Shown: positions 36,494 to 45,757 of the stretch, one piece after another
How the letters are laid out: every line of letters begins with the position of its first letter
How positions within the stretch are numbered: position 1 is the first letter of the stretch
NCBI RefSeq assembly: GCF_947495925.1
Contig: NZ_CANMAU010000007.1
Coordinates: 287,533-351,532, forward strand
Direction of reading: 5' to 3'
DNA length: 64,000 bases
Source: an uncultured Algibacter sp.
Lineage (GTDB): Bacteria; Bacteroidota; Bacteroidia; Flavobacteriales; Flavobacteriaceae
The notes under the pieces: generated by a model
What the model saw: the letters and a program-made list of their open reading frames with translations, nothing else
What the model was told of the DNA's origin: nothing
Database searches by the model: none
Made by a program: the position numbers and the translations under genes

Positions 36494-39400
36494 TTACTCC
36501 ATTGAATTATTCATCATTACATTTGCCCAAAGATTGTTTTTGTAAGTCTTTAGAGCTTCTTGAAAAAGCATTTTGGATTTTTGAATATTACCCAATCCTT
36601 TTTGTCCTAAAGCTTGTAAATAATACCCTTTCGAAATAATTTTACTTTCATTTGTATAAGATTCTTCAACAGCTATAAGCTCGTTATCATCGTATTTGTC
36701 AAGTATGTTTTTACCAAGGTTTATTAACTGGTTGAACTTGGCATTGGCTTCCTCCGTTTTATTCATCTTTTTTAAAGATTCAGCTTGAAAATAAATCAAA
36801 TCATTCATGCGATAACCGATGTTAGAATTAATACTTTTTTGAAAATGATCTTTTGCTTTATTTGTTTTTCCAAGTTTATTAAATGCTTTACCTAAATAAA
36901 AATGAATAAGTGCGTTTTTATCGTCGCTTGAAGATTTTCCGACTTCCAGATTTTCTGGATATTCAAGGGCTTGATTTAGATAGGTTATGGCATTATCATA
37001 TTTATCTTGATTTATCAATTCCATAGCTTTCAATACATTAGAATTTACATAATACCAATAGATTTCTCTGCGTCCTTCCCAAGTTCTAAAATGATGACTT
37101 TTCAAAAATGTTAATGATTTGTCATAGTCTCCGTTAAGATTTAATAATTCCACATACATTTTAGGAGCTTTAATGTCTGTTTGGACCATCTCTAGATTAT
37201 TTTCTAAAATATTTAGGCACTTATTAAAGTTAAAGTTTGAGGCATCAAAATATTTAGAAAGCTCCGCATACCATAATGAATTCGAATTGTCTTGTTCTAT
37301 AGCTTTAATCATATATTCTACTGCTTCATTATAACTTTTTTCATAATAAAAACTCCCAAAAGCTAAATTCCTTAAAACCATGGGGATGTTTGAATTTATA
37401 TCTCTAGCTTTAGTCCAAGCCGCAATAGCTTCCTTAGGGCGATCATCATATAATAAATTTCCTAATAAGTAATAGGCATGCGCATTTTTATTGTCTAAAG
37501 AAATAGCATGATTTAAAATTATTTCAGATTCTTCTCTGTAAGGGAAACAGTATTCTAAAGCAGTATTTTGAGCCAATGTCAACATTTTATTTGTAGCAGT
37601 AGGTTTTTCTTGCTTTGAGTACAGGTATGATAAATAATAAAAGGTTAATGGATTGTTAGGTTTATTAATCTCATTTAATACATTAATGGCATCGCTATAA
37701 AGGCTCGCATTCAAATAATTTGTGGCAACTTCTAGGTAGTTATTCTCTATGTCTTGCATATTCTTTTGAAAATCGGATAGAGATCCATTTTCTTGAATGA
37801 GATAATATTCATGCAATGCAGAATAATTTATTGGATCATAATCAATCAATTTATTTATAATTTCTAATGCCTTTTCTTTTTGCTTTTCTTTTCTGAGTAA
37901 GGCGCTGTAGAGTACTACTATTTTCCCATCAAGGTTATTTGTGGAGTACGCTTTTTCAATATATTCTAAAGCTTTTTTATTATTGTTTTGGGCACTTTCA
38001 AGAAGAGCTAGTTGAAAGTTTCCTGATGAAAACCATTCGTAGTACCATGTTGATCTGGCGAAGTTTTTATAAGCTTCTTTTGTATGACCTAAAGCTTTTT
38101 GAGCAACTCCTAAATAATAAAATAGCTCGCCTTCTTTAGGTTGAAAATAATTGGTTTTTAGTTTGTCTGAAGCCGTTTTTAAGTAATCTAAACCTTCTTT
38201 GTGCTTACCTTGACCAATTCTTCTTTTGCCCAGAGCTAAATTAACTCTATAATCTGTTGGTGATTTTTTTAAAGCCGCCAAATAATATTCATCTGCGTTC
38301 TTTCTTGGTCTTTTAAACTGTTCAATAAATCTACCTGCTAAATATAAATCTTCAACAGAATTGATGTCTTCCGGTTTTTTTACTTTTTCTTGAGGACGAG
38401 GTAGTTCTTGTGTAATGGTTTTGTTTGGTGTATACGATATTATACTATTTCCATGCTCATCTAATAGTTGAATATGAAGTTTATATTCATTAATGGCTTC
38501 TTTGCTCTTAAAAAGAGCAGAAAAGGGGTTAGCAGGGTCAATATTAATTTTATCTTGAACCAAAATTTCATCGCCTTCTTTTAAAATAAACTCAGCGTTA
38601 TTTAAAGCTTTTGTGGTATTAAATCCATAAAATACTGTTTTGGAATTTCGCATTTGAAGAGTTACTGCCGCATCGGTATTTGAGTTTTTTACAACCTCAA
38701 TATCTCGAATAGGAAACCAGTAATTCTTGGCATCTTTAACAGAATGTGGTACAATCCAGCTATAATCTGGTTGATTATTTGAAAAAGTTCCAGTCATAAG
38801 TTCAACATAAGCTTTGCCATCGTCAGTTAATTTTCGCCTTGCATTTTGACCACCTAACCCTGGTCCAAATTGCCATAGTTTGGAGGTGCTATTCTTATGA
38901 GGGTCGCCTACATGAATCATTCCTGCTTTTTGCTTATAATCATAACCACCTATGAACCCTTCACTAGCGTTCCACATAAAAAAAGAAACAGGATCGGGGT
39001 GATTTTTCCACCAGGTTAAGTCTATACCTTCCTCATAATTAGTTCTTCCGTAATGATTTGTTTTGTTAGAAATAGGCCATTGAATAAAACTTGAATTATT
39101 ATGAAAAACACCTATATTTTGACTTGGCGGCCAAAATGTTCTAAAATCTTTGTTTGCCGTTACGGCTACATTTGCCCAAAAAAGAAATGTTTTAGTTAGG
39201 GTACTGGTATTGTTTATTCTATAATCCGTTTCAATAAATGATCTACCCGGTCTTAAAGTCATACCTATTACGCCTCGCATTCTCATGGTTTTTTCAGTTT
39301 CCCCAATCCAAATAGTGGCACTTCCGTCATCATTTTTTACTAAACGATAATCACTAGGTAGCATGGTTGTGGTTCTATGATGATGAGGAAAACACCACTC

Positions 39401-39817
39401 TATTCCTCCCGAAACCCATGCGCCAAGTGTTCCTATAAGATCTGGTTTTATAACACTATTGGTGTGAAAAAGTTCATGACCGTTAGTTTTATCAATGGCA
39501 GAAAACAACCGACCTCCAAACGTAGGTAATACTTTTACAATTAAATATTCATTTTCAAGAACAACCATGTTATAGGTCACATCAACAAGTGAATCACTTA
39601 ATTTGGTTTGAGAAGGGTATGGATAGATTCTACCTTCAGCACCCTGAACACTTCTACCAGAATAAAAAATAGGGCTCGTTTCAGGCTTACCAATTTTATA
39701 AGTAGGAATGATTTCTTCCTTTTCATAAATTTTAACCTGAGCATGGAAACTTGAAATACAAAAAAGAAATAGATAAACTAATAAAAACAGTGACTTATGG
39801 TACTGATAATTGTTCAT
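36494..39817 (-). CDS. secreted DUF5107 and TPR-repeat protein
   Basis: About 1107 residues from the ATG at 39817, chosen because it puts the signal peptide (LFLLVYLFLFCISSFHAQ) at the start; an upstream ATG at 39874 also exists. The first 400 residues are DUF5107, a carbohydrate-type beta-sandwich with FGGRLFSAIDK, SGGIEWCFPHHHR and FLFWANVAV. The rest is a long array of tetratricopeptide repeats (for example GEL FYYLGVAQKALGHTKEAYKNF and PKEAIAAWTKARDIN types). It acts outside the cytoplasm, in contrast to the other enzymes of the operon, and may bind or trim glycans. The function of DUF5107 is not established. Confidence 0.88.
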   Translation of the reverse strand: MNNYQYHKSLFLLVYLFLFCISSFHAQVKIYEKEEIIPTYKIGKPETSPIFYSGRSVQGAEGRIYPYPSQTKLSDSLVDVTYNMVVLENEYLIVKVLPTFGGRLFSAIDKTNGHELFHTNSVIKPDLIGTLGAWVSGGIEWCFPHHHRTTTMLPSDYRLVKNDDGSATIWIGETEKTMRMRGVIGMTLRPGRSFIETDYRINNTSTLTKTFLFWANVAVTANKDFRTFWPPSQNIGVFHNNSSFIQWPISNKTNHYGRTNYEEGIDLTWWKNHPDPVSFFMWNASEGFIGGYDYKQKAGMIHVGDPHKNSTSKLWQFGPGLGGQNARRKLTDDGKAYVELMTGTFSNNQPDYSWIVPHSVKDAKNYWFPIRDIEVVKNSNTDAAVTLQMRNSKTVFYGFNTTKALNNAEFILKEGDEILVQDKINIDPANPFSALFKSKEAINEYKLHIQLLDEHGNSIISYTPNKTITQELPRPQEKVKKPEDINSVEDLYLAGRFIEQFKRPRKNADEYYLAALKKSPTDYRVNLALGKRRIGQGKHKEGLDYLKTASDKLKTNYFQPKEGELFYYLGVAQKALGHTKEAYKNFARSTWYYEWFSSGNFQLALLESAQNNNKKALEYIEKAYSTNNLDGKIVVLYSALLRKEKQKEKALEIINKLIDYDPINYSALHEYYLIQENGSLSDFQKNMQDIENNYLEVATNYLNASLYSDAINVLNEINKPNNPLTFYYLSYLYSKQEKPTATNKMLTLAQNTALEYCFPYREESEIILNHAISLDNKNAHAYYLLGNLLYDDRPKEAIAAWTKARDINSNIPMVLRNLAFGSFYYEKSYNEAVEYMIKAIEQDNSNSLWYAELSKYFDASNFNFNKCLNILENNLEMVQTDIKAPKMYVELLNLNGDYDKSLTFLKSHHFRTWEGRREIYWYYVNSNVLKAMELINQDKYDNAITYLNQALEYPENLEVGKSSSDDKNALIHFYLGKAFNKLGKTNKAKDHFQKSINSNIGYRMNDLIYFQAESLKKMNKTEEANAKFNQLINLGKNILDKYDDNELIAVEESYTNESKIISKGYYLQALGQKGLGNIQKSKMLFQEALKTYKNNLWANVMMNNSME

Positions 39818-39887
39818 GTTTAATTTAGTTTGGTTGTGAAAGCCTAATTTAGTTAGATTCTTGTTAAGAATCAAATACTTCTATTTA

Positions 39888-39968
39888 TTATGAAGCATTA
39901 AACACATCATCCCCAGTTTCTTTAAAACCATTTCTTAATACTAATTGTATTTTGTACTTGAAAACACA
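39888..39968 (-). pseudogene. short coding-like relic
   Basis: In the gap between the oxidoreductase and the DUF5107 gene a minus-strand frame without start reads CVFKYKIQLVLRNGFKETG and then DDVFNAS before its stop (39888-39890). The composition looks like a true C-terminus, but only 26 codons are open. I cannot name the family; it may be the tail of a deleted gene. Confidence 0.25.
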
Positions 39969-39981
39969 TTATTTAGAAGTT

Positions 39982-41052
39982 TTAAATATTATAATTTGGA
40001 GAAATACCTCCATTATTATTTGAGTCATATGCAGATTCAACTATAGCCATTGAATACACTACATCTTCAACACTAGTTGGTAATTTGTTCGTTGAGCCTT
40101 CAACATATCGCATTAAAGATGCCATGGTGCCAACAAAAGCATCAGGGAACCATGAGCCGTCTAATGTGACCTCTATCCATTTAGTAGGTTCATGTTTTTT
40201 TATTATGCAATATTGAAACAAATCGGGCTTACCGTTAGGGTAATCTAATAATAATCCAATTCTTGCTTTTATGGCGCCTTTAGTGCCTTCCCATTTCACA
40301 AAACTCTCTTGATTTTTCTCACCAAAATTATGGTCATGATTGGTGTTAATTATAGCGCGCATACTATCACTATAATCCATAATTGTTGTCGTGCGGGTTG
40401 ATGACATGGGTTTGCCAGGATTCCTCAACGTTTTTGAATATACTTTTTTTGGATTACCCAAAAAAGAACGAATCAAATCAATGTAATGAATACTATGTTG
40501 TTGAATTTCTAGACGTGGATGATTTACCACATTTGGGAAATACTCCCATGGGGTATAGGTTGTTAAACGGATTTCAAAATCGTACAATTCGCCAATTACT
40601 CCTTTTTCGATTAAATATTTAGCAGCCATAATGTATGGTGCGTAGCGCATTTGACAATTGATAGCAGCTTTTAATTTTTTTCGTCTGCAGACCTCTAAAA
40701 TATCTAAAGTTTGTTTATAATTATCACCCATTGGCTTTTGAATCAACACTGCTGATTCATCTGGCAATAATTCTAAAGTAGGTACAAATTGGTTTGGCAT
40801 TAATGTTAAATCAAAAACAGCGTTTTCTGGAGCGACTGTAACCATATCCTGAATCGTGTCGTAAACATTAGGAATGTTGAATGTTTTTGCTAAATCATCT
40901 GCTCTTTGTTTTGTTCTATTTGTAATACCCTCAACAATAAATCCTGCATTTTTGTACGCTGGCAAATGGGCATCGCGAACAATTCCTCCAGCTCCAATAA
41001 TATATATGGGACGTTTTTCTTTTGGTAATTTTGGCTTATAAATAATATTCAT
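39982..41052 (-). CDS. Gfo/Idh/MocA family oxidoreductase
   Basis: 356 residues, cytoplasmic. The N-terminal Rossmann fold has YIIGAGGIVRDAHLPAY (17-33), the dinucleotide-binding glycine loop, and LIQKPMGDNYKQ near 143-154 carries the Lys-Pro typical of the family (usually EKP; here QKP). The second half is the alpha/beta domain with a conserved HSIHYIDLIRSFLG, where His residues bind substrate. Family members oxidise or reduce sugars and inositols at one hydroxyl group. It starts 2 bases behind the binding-protein gene at 41055, so it is part of the same transcript and may oxidise the sugar that ends as an acid for the CoA-transferases. Confidence 0.92.
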   Translation of the reverse strand: MNIIYKPKLPKEKRPIYIIGAGGIVRDAHLPAYKNAGFIVEGITNRTKQRADDLAKTFNIPNVYDTIQDMVTVAPENAVFDLTLMPNQFVPTLELLPDESAVLIQKPMGDNYKQTLDILEVCRRKKLKAAINCQMRYAPYIMAAKYLIEKGVIGELYDFEIRLTTYTPWEYFPNVVNHPRLEIQQHSIHYIDLIRSFLGNPKKVYSKTLRNPGKPMSSTRTTTIMDYSDSMRAIINTNHDHNFGEKNQESFVKWEGTKGAIKARIGLLLDYPNGKPDLFQYCIIKKHEPTKWIEVTLDGSWFPDAFVGTMASLMRYVEGSTNKLPTSVEDVVYSMAIVESAYDSNNNGGISPNYNI

Positions 41053-41054
41053 AA

Positions 41055-42290
41055 TTACAGGCTTTCTATGATGTTGACTTCTTTTTGAGCTGAATCTAAA
41101 ATAGATGCTATATCTTTTGAAGTATTAATAACTTCCAAAACCAATTGATCAATAACACAAGCTATTTCAGACCAATTGCTTTTTCTGGGCAATGAATGCG
41201 TGTTTTTATGAAGTGCTTCTAACTTGTGATAATAAGGGACTTCCTTATTGACTTCCTTGTCATGCCATGTAGATTTACGACAACCAATAGCACCCTCCAA
41301 TGTTAATAATTTATCGTTTTTTTTGTTTACCGCGTACTTAATAAAATCGTATGCTAAGTCTTTATGTTCACTTCCGCTCCCAATAACATACATCCAATAA
41401 GCATTTAAAGAGGTTCCTTTGCCATTGGGGCCTGCTGGTATGTTTGCAATATCTACTTTCCCTTTTACTTTAGAGTCTTTTATAAATTCGCACATGGATG
41501 CGAAACCAAACCAATTAATCATAATTGCCAAATTTCCCTTTGAGAATGCTATGCCGGCTTTTACGGAGTCAAAATTTATCGAGTCTGGATGAATAGCATT
41601 TGTGTTCTGAAGTGCTTTTCTATAAAACTCCATGCCTTCTTTGGCCTGTTGTGAATTCAATAGGATGTTGTTTTTATCATCAAATAATTCACCGCCTCGT
41701 GTCCATAACTGTAAACAGAAGTCAAACACGGTGTTATGACCATCAGGAAAAGCAGCAAAAGTAGTGCCGAATAAATTATCTTCGGGTCTATTAAAAAACT
41801 CTGCGACTTCAATTAACTCGTCCCAAGTTTTAGGAACTTTTAATGGTTTCCCGTGCTCTTCGCAGAAAGCAACGTTCTCTTCAATAGATTCAAATAAATC
41901 CTTTCTATAAATTAAACATTCTGGTCCATCATGAAATGGTAGACCTACTATTTTGTCATTAAACTCTTGTTTATATAATAGAGATCTTGACCAGCCATTA
42001 GGGAAATCTTCTGGAGCATTTTTGTTAATGTAAGGAGTTAAATCTTCTATGGCATTAGAGGTATAAGCTTCAGTAATCCAATCGGTATTTATTAGTGAAA
42101 TATCCCAAGTACCATTGGTAAGCCCGTTTTCTTTTAAAATGGTATCATACAATGGATGTAAATCATAAGGGATAGCCTCAAGTTCTAAATTACACTTTGT
42201 TTTCTTGCAAAATGAGGCCCAAATTTTATCAATAGAGTTTTCGAAAGCATCAAACTTCCTAACTGCTATTCTAAATTTGTTACGTTTCAT
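41055..42290 (-). CDS. extracellular-solute-binding-protein homologue without signal peptide
   Basis: 411 residues with the fold of family 1 sugar-binding proteins (MalE/UgpB type): FRIAVRKFDAFENS, ISLINTDWITEAYT, VGLPFHDGPECLIYRKDL, VPKTWDELIEVAEFF, AIMINWFGFASM, and AYWMYVIGSGSEHKDLAYDFI. It begins MKRNKFRIAV, has no hydrophobic leader or lipobox, and the preceding gene stops 3 bases away, so no longer start is possible. No ABC permease or ATPase gene is near. It is thus likely a cytosolic sugar- or sugar-acid-binding protein. It is paired with the CoA-transferase at 42294. I know of no described function for such proteins. Confidence 0.88.
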   Translation of the reverse strand: MKRNKFRIAVRKFDAFENSIDKIWASFCKKTKCNLELEAIPYDLHPLYDTILKENGLTNGTWDISLINTDWITEAYTSNAIEDLTPYINKNAPEDFPNGWSRSLLYKQEFNDKIVGLPFHDGPECLIYRKDLFESIEENVAFCEEHGKPLKVPKTWDELIEVAEFFNRPEDNLFGTTFAAFPDGHNTVFDFCLQLWTRGGELFDDKNNILLNSQQAKEGMEFYRKALQNTNAIHPDSINFDSVKAGIAFSKGNLAIMINWFGFASMCEFIKDSKVKGKVDIANIPAGPNGKGTSLNAYWMYVIGSGSEHKDLAYDFIKYAVNKKNDKLLTLEGAIGCRKSTWHDKEVNKEVPYYHKLEALHKNTHSLPRKSNWSEIACVIDQLVLEVINTSKDIASILDSAQKEVNIIESL

Positions 42291-42293
42291 ATC

Positions 42294-43436
42294 CTAAGAA
42301 ATTAATTCTTCTGTTATGGATTTAGTATGTTCACCAAGATGAGGTGATCCAATGTTAGATGTAAAATTTTGCCCATCTATTTTAATAGGACATCGAGTGG
42401 TTTTGTACTTAAACCCATCACTCATCATAACAGTTTGAATCATGTCTAAAACTTTAAACCCTTCTTCTGAAAATAATGTATCCCAGTCCATAACTTTGGC
42501 GCACCAAATATCAGCTGGTTCTAATATTGATAACCATTTCTCGGTGGTATTCGTGCTTAAGTGATCAGCTAGTATTTGTTTTATGGTGTCCCTTTCTGTA
42601 AACCATGAAGCAACTTCTGTGTAGACTTTTAAAGGATCGCAACCTAATAACTCTCCTAATATTGGAATAGATCCCATGGCTAATACGATGTATCCATTTT
42701 GGGTTTTATAAATACCATAAGGGGCTCCTAAATAGGCATGCGCGCTATTGTTTTTTGGTCGAATTGTGGGTTGCCCTCCATCATGAAAAAAGGTAGTAAT
42801 AGATTCAAATTGAAAATCTAAAATGGACTCCAGCATATTCACAGAAACTTTGCTCCCTTTTCCTGTTTTGTTTCGTTTAATTAGGGCTGCTAAAATGCCT
42901 TGGACTAAATGAGCACCTGAAAGAATATCGACTAGTGCTATGCCAATAGGAGTAGGGCCATTCCCTTCAATACCGTTTAACCAACTTATCCCTGATAAAG
43001 ATTGTACTAATAAGTCTTGTCCGGGTTTGGGCTTCCAAGGACCTTCTTTTCCGTACCCTGTAATGCTTCCATAAATAATTTTTGGATTTATCTTTTTGAT
43101 GGTCTTGTAGTCAAAACCTAAACGTTCAATAACACCAGGTCTGAAGTTGTGAACTAGAACATCAGCTTTTTCAATAAGTTTTAAAACACGTTCTTTGTCG
43201 GTTTTATTTTTTAAATCGGCTTGAAAACTTTCTTTATTTCTATTAATGGCTCTAAAAATTGAAGATTCTCCATTTAAGTTTACATTCGAAACATACAATT
43301 GTCTGCAAATATCGCCAGTAACTGGTCGTTCAACTTTTATAACTCTGGCTCCCAAATCAGATAGTCTTAAGGTGGCTGATGGAGCAGATAAAAACTGGCT
43401 TAAATCTATTACTAATAAATCTTGTAATGGTTTCAT
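42294..43436 (-). CDS. family III (CaiB/BaiF) CoA-transferase
   Basis: 380 residues, cytoplasmic. [22 protein letters not shown] (the part from 17 to 38) is the CoA-binding start of family III enzymes, [16 protein letters not shown] follows, and the presumed catalytic Asp141 lies in [12 protein letters not shown]. These enzymes move CoA from one acyl group to a carboxylic acid. It is similar in length and motif order to the next gene (Asp141 in both), so it is a tandem duplicate that has diverged. The acid it activates is not known; sugar acids or their dehydration products are likely from context. Confidence 0.92.
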   Translation of the reverse strand: MKPLQDLLVIDLSQFLSAPSATLRLSDLGARVIKVERPVTGDICRQLYVSNVNLNGESSIFRAINRNKESFQADLKNKTDKERVLKLIEKADVLVHNFRPGVIERLGFDYKTIKKINPKIIYGSITGYGKEGPWKPKPGQDLLVQSLSGISWLNGIEGNGPTPIGIALVDILSGAHLVQGILAALIKRNKTGKGSKVSVNMLESILDFQFESITTFFHDGGQPTIRPKNNSAHAYLGAPYGIYKTQNGYIVLAMGSIPILGELLGCDPLKVYTEVASWFTERDTIKQILADHLSTNTTEKWLSILEPADIWCAKVMDWDTLFSEEGFKVLDMIQTVMMSDGFKYKTTRCPIKIDGQNFTSNIGSPHLGEHTKSITEELIS

Positions 43437-43443
43437 AGGTAGC

Positions 43444-44586
43444 TTATAGATTAAATTCTTTTATGATATCCTCGGTATGCTGACCAACTCTTGGAGCCGG
43501 TTTATTAGCAAAAATGCGCTTATCATTTATTCTTATAGGACATCTTAAGGTGTGTACTTCTTCGCCTGAAAGCAAAGGGAGTTTTTGTTCCATTTGTAAA
43601 ACTTTAAAAGCTTCATGCTTTAGTAATCTTTGGTAATCGAATACATTGGAACACCATATACCTTCGGGTCTTAATATGTTTAACCACTGCTTACTACTTT
43701 TAGTAATAATTTTATTTCTTATGATGTCCATGATTTCATCGCGCTGAGTAAACCATGATTCCGGATTAGTATAATTTTTAATTTCCCAGCAATCAATTAC
43801 TTCACCCAACTTTATTAGCGATCCCATTGCAATAGAAATATAACCATCTGTAGTTTGATAAATACCATACGGAGCACCTAGTGAAGGGTTTGCAGCTCCT
43901 TTTTTTGCGCGTTTTATAGGTTGATTACCATCATTTAAATACGTGGTGATTACTTCAAATTGTAAATCTATTGTAGATTCTAAAAGACTTACTTCAACTA
44001 ATGCTCCTCTATCGGTCTTTGCTCTTTTTACAAGACTTGCTAAAATCCCTTGTGCTAAGTGTGTACCCGTTATAATGTCTGAAACCGCAGCACCTACAGG
44101 AACAGGATCGTCGTCTCGGTTCCCTGATAGGTTAACAAAACCAGACATAGCTTGAATCAATAGGTCTTGTCCTGGTTTCTTAGCCCAAGGCCCTTTTGTT
44201 CCATAACCAGTTACAGATGCATAAACGAGTTTTGGGTTTATTTCTTGTACCGTTTGGTAATCTAAACCAATTTTTTCCATCACTCCCGGACGGAAATTAT
44301 GTGTCATAACATCAGCTTGTAAAATTAATTTTTTTACACGTTTTAAATCTTCAGGATCTTTTAAGTTGGCAGCATAAGAGTCCTTATTCCTATTTACCGT
44401 ATGGAAAACTAAACTACTGCCATCTAAAAACAGATTTTTTAAAGCAATTTGTCTACCCGCTTCACCTGTATTAGGTCTTTCAATTTTTATAACTCTAGCA
44501 CCTAAATCTGCCAACTTTAAGCCAGCTGAAGGACCTGCCATAAATTGTGCGAATTCCAGAACCAATATACCTTTTAATGGTTTCAT
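43444..44586 (-). CDS. family III (CaiB/BaiF) CoA-transferase, paralogue
   Basis: 380 residues, cytoplasmic. Same layout as its neighbour: [20 protein letters not shown] near 15-34, [35 protein letters not shown] with Asp141, and [20 protein letters not shown]. It lies 5 bases behind the binding-protein gene at 44592. Family III enzymes work as interlocked dimers, so the two paralogues might form a heterodimer or serve two related acids. Together with the MaoC-like and aldehyde dehydrogenase genes they suggest a CoA-thioester route for the sugar carbon. Confidence 0.92.
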   Translation of the reverse strand: MKPLKGILVLEFAQFMAGPSAGLKLADLGARVIKIERPNTGEAGRQIALKNLFLDGSSLVFHTVNRNKDSYAANLKDPEDLKRVKKLILQADVMTHNFRPGVMEKIGLDYQTVQEINPKLVYASVTGYGTKGPWAKKPGQDLLIQAMSGFVNLSGNRDDDPVPVGAAVSDIITGTHLAQGILASLVKRAKTDRGALVEVSLLESTIDLQFEVITTYLNDGNQPIKRAKKGAANPSLGAPYGIYQTTDGYISIAMGSLIKLGEVIDCWEIKNYTNPESWFTQRDEIMDIIRNKIITKSSKQWLNILRPEGIWCSNVFDYQRLLKHEAFKVLQMEQKLPLLSGEEVHTLRCPIRINDKRIFANKPAPRVGQHTEDIIKEFNL

Positions 44587-44591
44587 TTTTT

Positions 44592-45746
44592 TTAAATTTC
44601 TAAGGATTTCTTGTATAGGATATTCAAATTATCAAGTAAAGTTTTTTCATCTCCTCCATGTATCAGATATTCTCGAATGGGTGTGCCGGCTCTATCTTGA
44701 AAGTACATATGGCCATTATAACGTGGTCGTAAAAATGCACGATCTAGACTAGGTAAGGTATTTTTAAAGAAATTTGCGGTTAAACTATTGGTGTGCTTGT
44801 CTGTCCATGCTTTTCTGTGTCCTGGCTGACCTCCATTATCAAAGAATACTGTTTTTTGACATTCTTCCGATCCTACGTACTCAACATATTTCATGGCAGT
44901 TTCAATTTCTTTCGTATTTACAGAAACTGCTAAGCCAGTACCGCCAAGTGTAGAAACCGCTTTACCAGACCCATTAATGTTTACCATATCATGGAAATGA
45001 AGTAATTTGCGTGCATACCCTTTTCTGCTATAGTTGGTGTAGCCATATGCCCAAGGGCAGTAAGCGTATTTATTTGTTTGTGTCATAGCTTCATAGATTT
45101 GAATCGGGTTCCAATTAAAAATTTTTGGATCCATTTCAACTGCCAACGCTCTTAACATTTTTAAAGCTTTTATCCCCATTTGCTCTGTGACAACATGCTC
45201 TGTTGATGTACATACATCTTCACCCATTGTGCAACACATCATGTAAAAGTTCATCAAAGTATCTTGCGGAATACCAGGCATAATTACTAATCCTTGCTTA
45301 GCAAGGTTTAATAACTCATCATAGGTTTCTGGAAGTTTTACCTCTTTTTCTTTCAAAAGGTCTGGTCTGCTTGAAGCTACAGGGGTTGCAGCATCTACAG
45401 CTAAAGCCCATTGATGTCCATTTGAAGAATAACTTTCATGCGAATGTCCTACTGAGTTTTCTTTTAAATCCTTTAAAAATGCCTTTGGCAAGTATTCATC
45501 CAAGGGGAGTATGACATTGTTTTTACCGGCAAAGCCAGCCCAGGGGTGGTCTATAATTAATAAATCGTAACGTTTAGCTAATTCATTTATAGGTTCGTCT
45601 GCAAAGGCTTGAAGTGATCGTTTTTCCCAAGTTATGTCTACATTAGGGTGCAGTTCTGAAAAACGTTGAGCAGTTGCAACCGCAGAAGTAAATCCTCTAC
45701 TGTGATTCCACGTGATTCCTTTTAAATGTATTCTTTCTGTACTCAT
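44592..45746 (-). CDS. solute-binding-protein homologue without signal peptide
   Basis: 384 residues. LKGITWNHSRGFTSAVATAQRF, VDITWEKRSLQAFADEP (parts of the first 60 residues), YDLLIIDHPWAG, LPETYDELLNLAKQG and LGGTGLAVSVNTKE show the periplasmic-binding-protein fold of sugar ABC systems. The N-terminus MSTERIHLKG has no leader, and the gap to the upstream symporter gene is 11 bases. It differs strongly from the other binding-protein homologue at 41055, so the operon holds two different ones, each next to a CoA-transferase gene. I recall similar proteins beside CoA-transferase genes in other bacteria, but no experimental description. Cytosolic substrate binder by inference. Confidence 0.88.
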   Translation of the reverse strand: MSTERIHLKGITWNHSRGFTSAVATAQRFSELHPNVDITWEKRSLQAFADEPINELAKRYDLLIIDHPWAGFAGKNNVILPLDEYLPKAFLKDLKENSVGHSHESYSSNGHQWALAVDAATPVASSRPDLLKEKEVKLPETYDELLNLAKQGLVIMPGIPQDTLMNFYMMCCTMGEDVCTSTEHVVTEQMGIKALKMLRALAVEMDPKIFNWNPIQIYEAMTQTNKYAYCPWAYGYTNYSRKGYARKLLHFHDMVNINGSGKAVSTLGGTGLAVSVNTKEIETAMKYVEYVGSEECQKTVFFDNGGQPGHRKAWTDKHTNSLTANFFKNTLPSLDRAFLRPRYNGHMYFQDRAGTPIREYLIHGGDEKTLLDNLNILYKKSLEI

Positions 45747-45757
45747 TTATTCTATAT

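Noticed and set aside
41055..42290. Part of an ABC sugar importer
   Set aside because: No signal peptide, no permease or ATPase genes in the operon, and a symporter is present instead.
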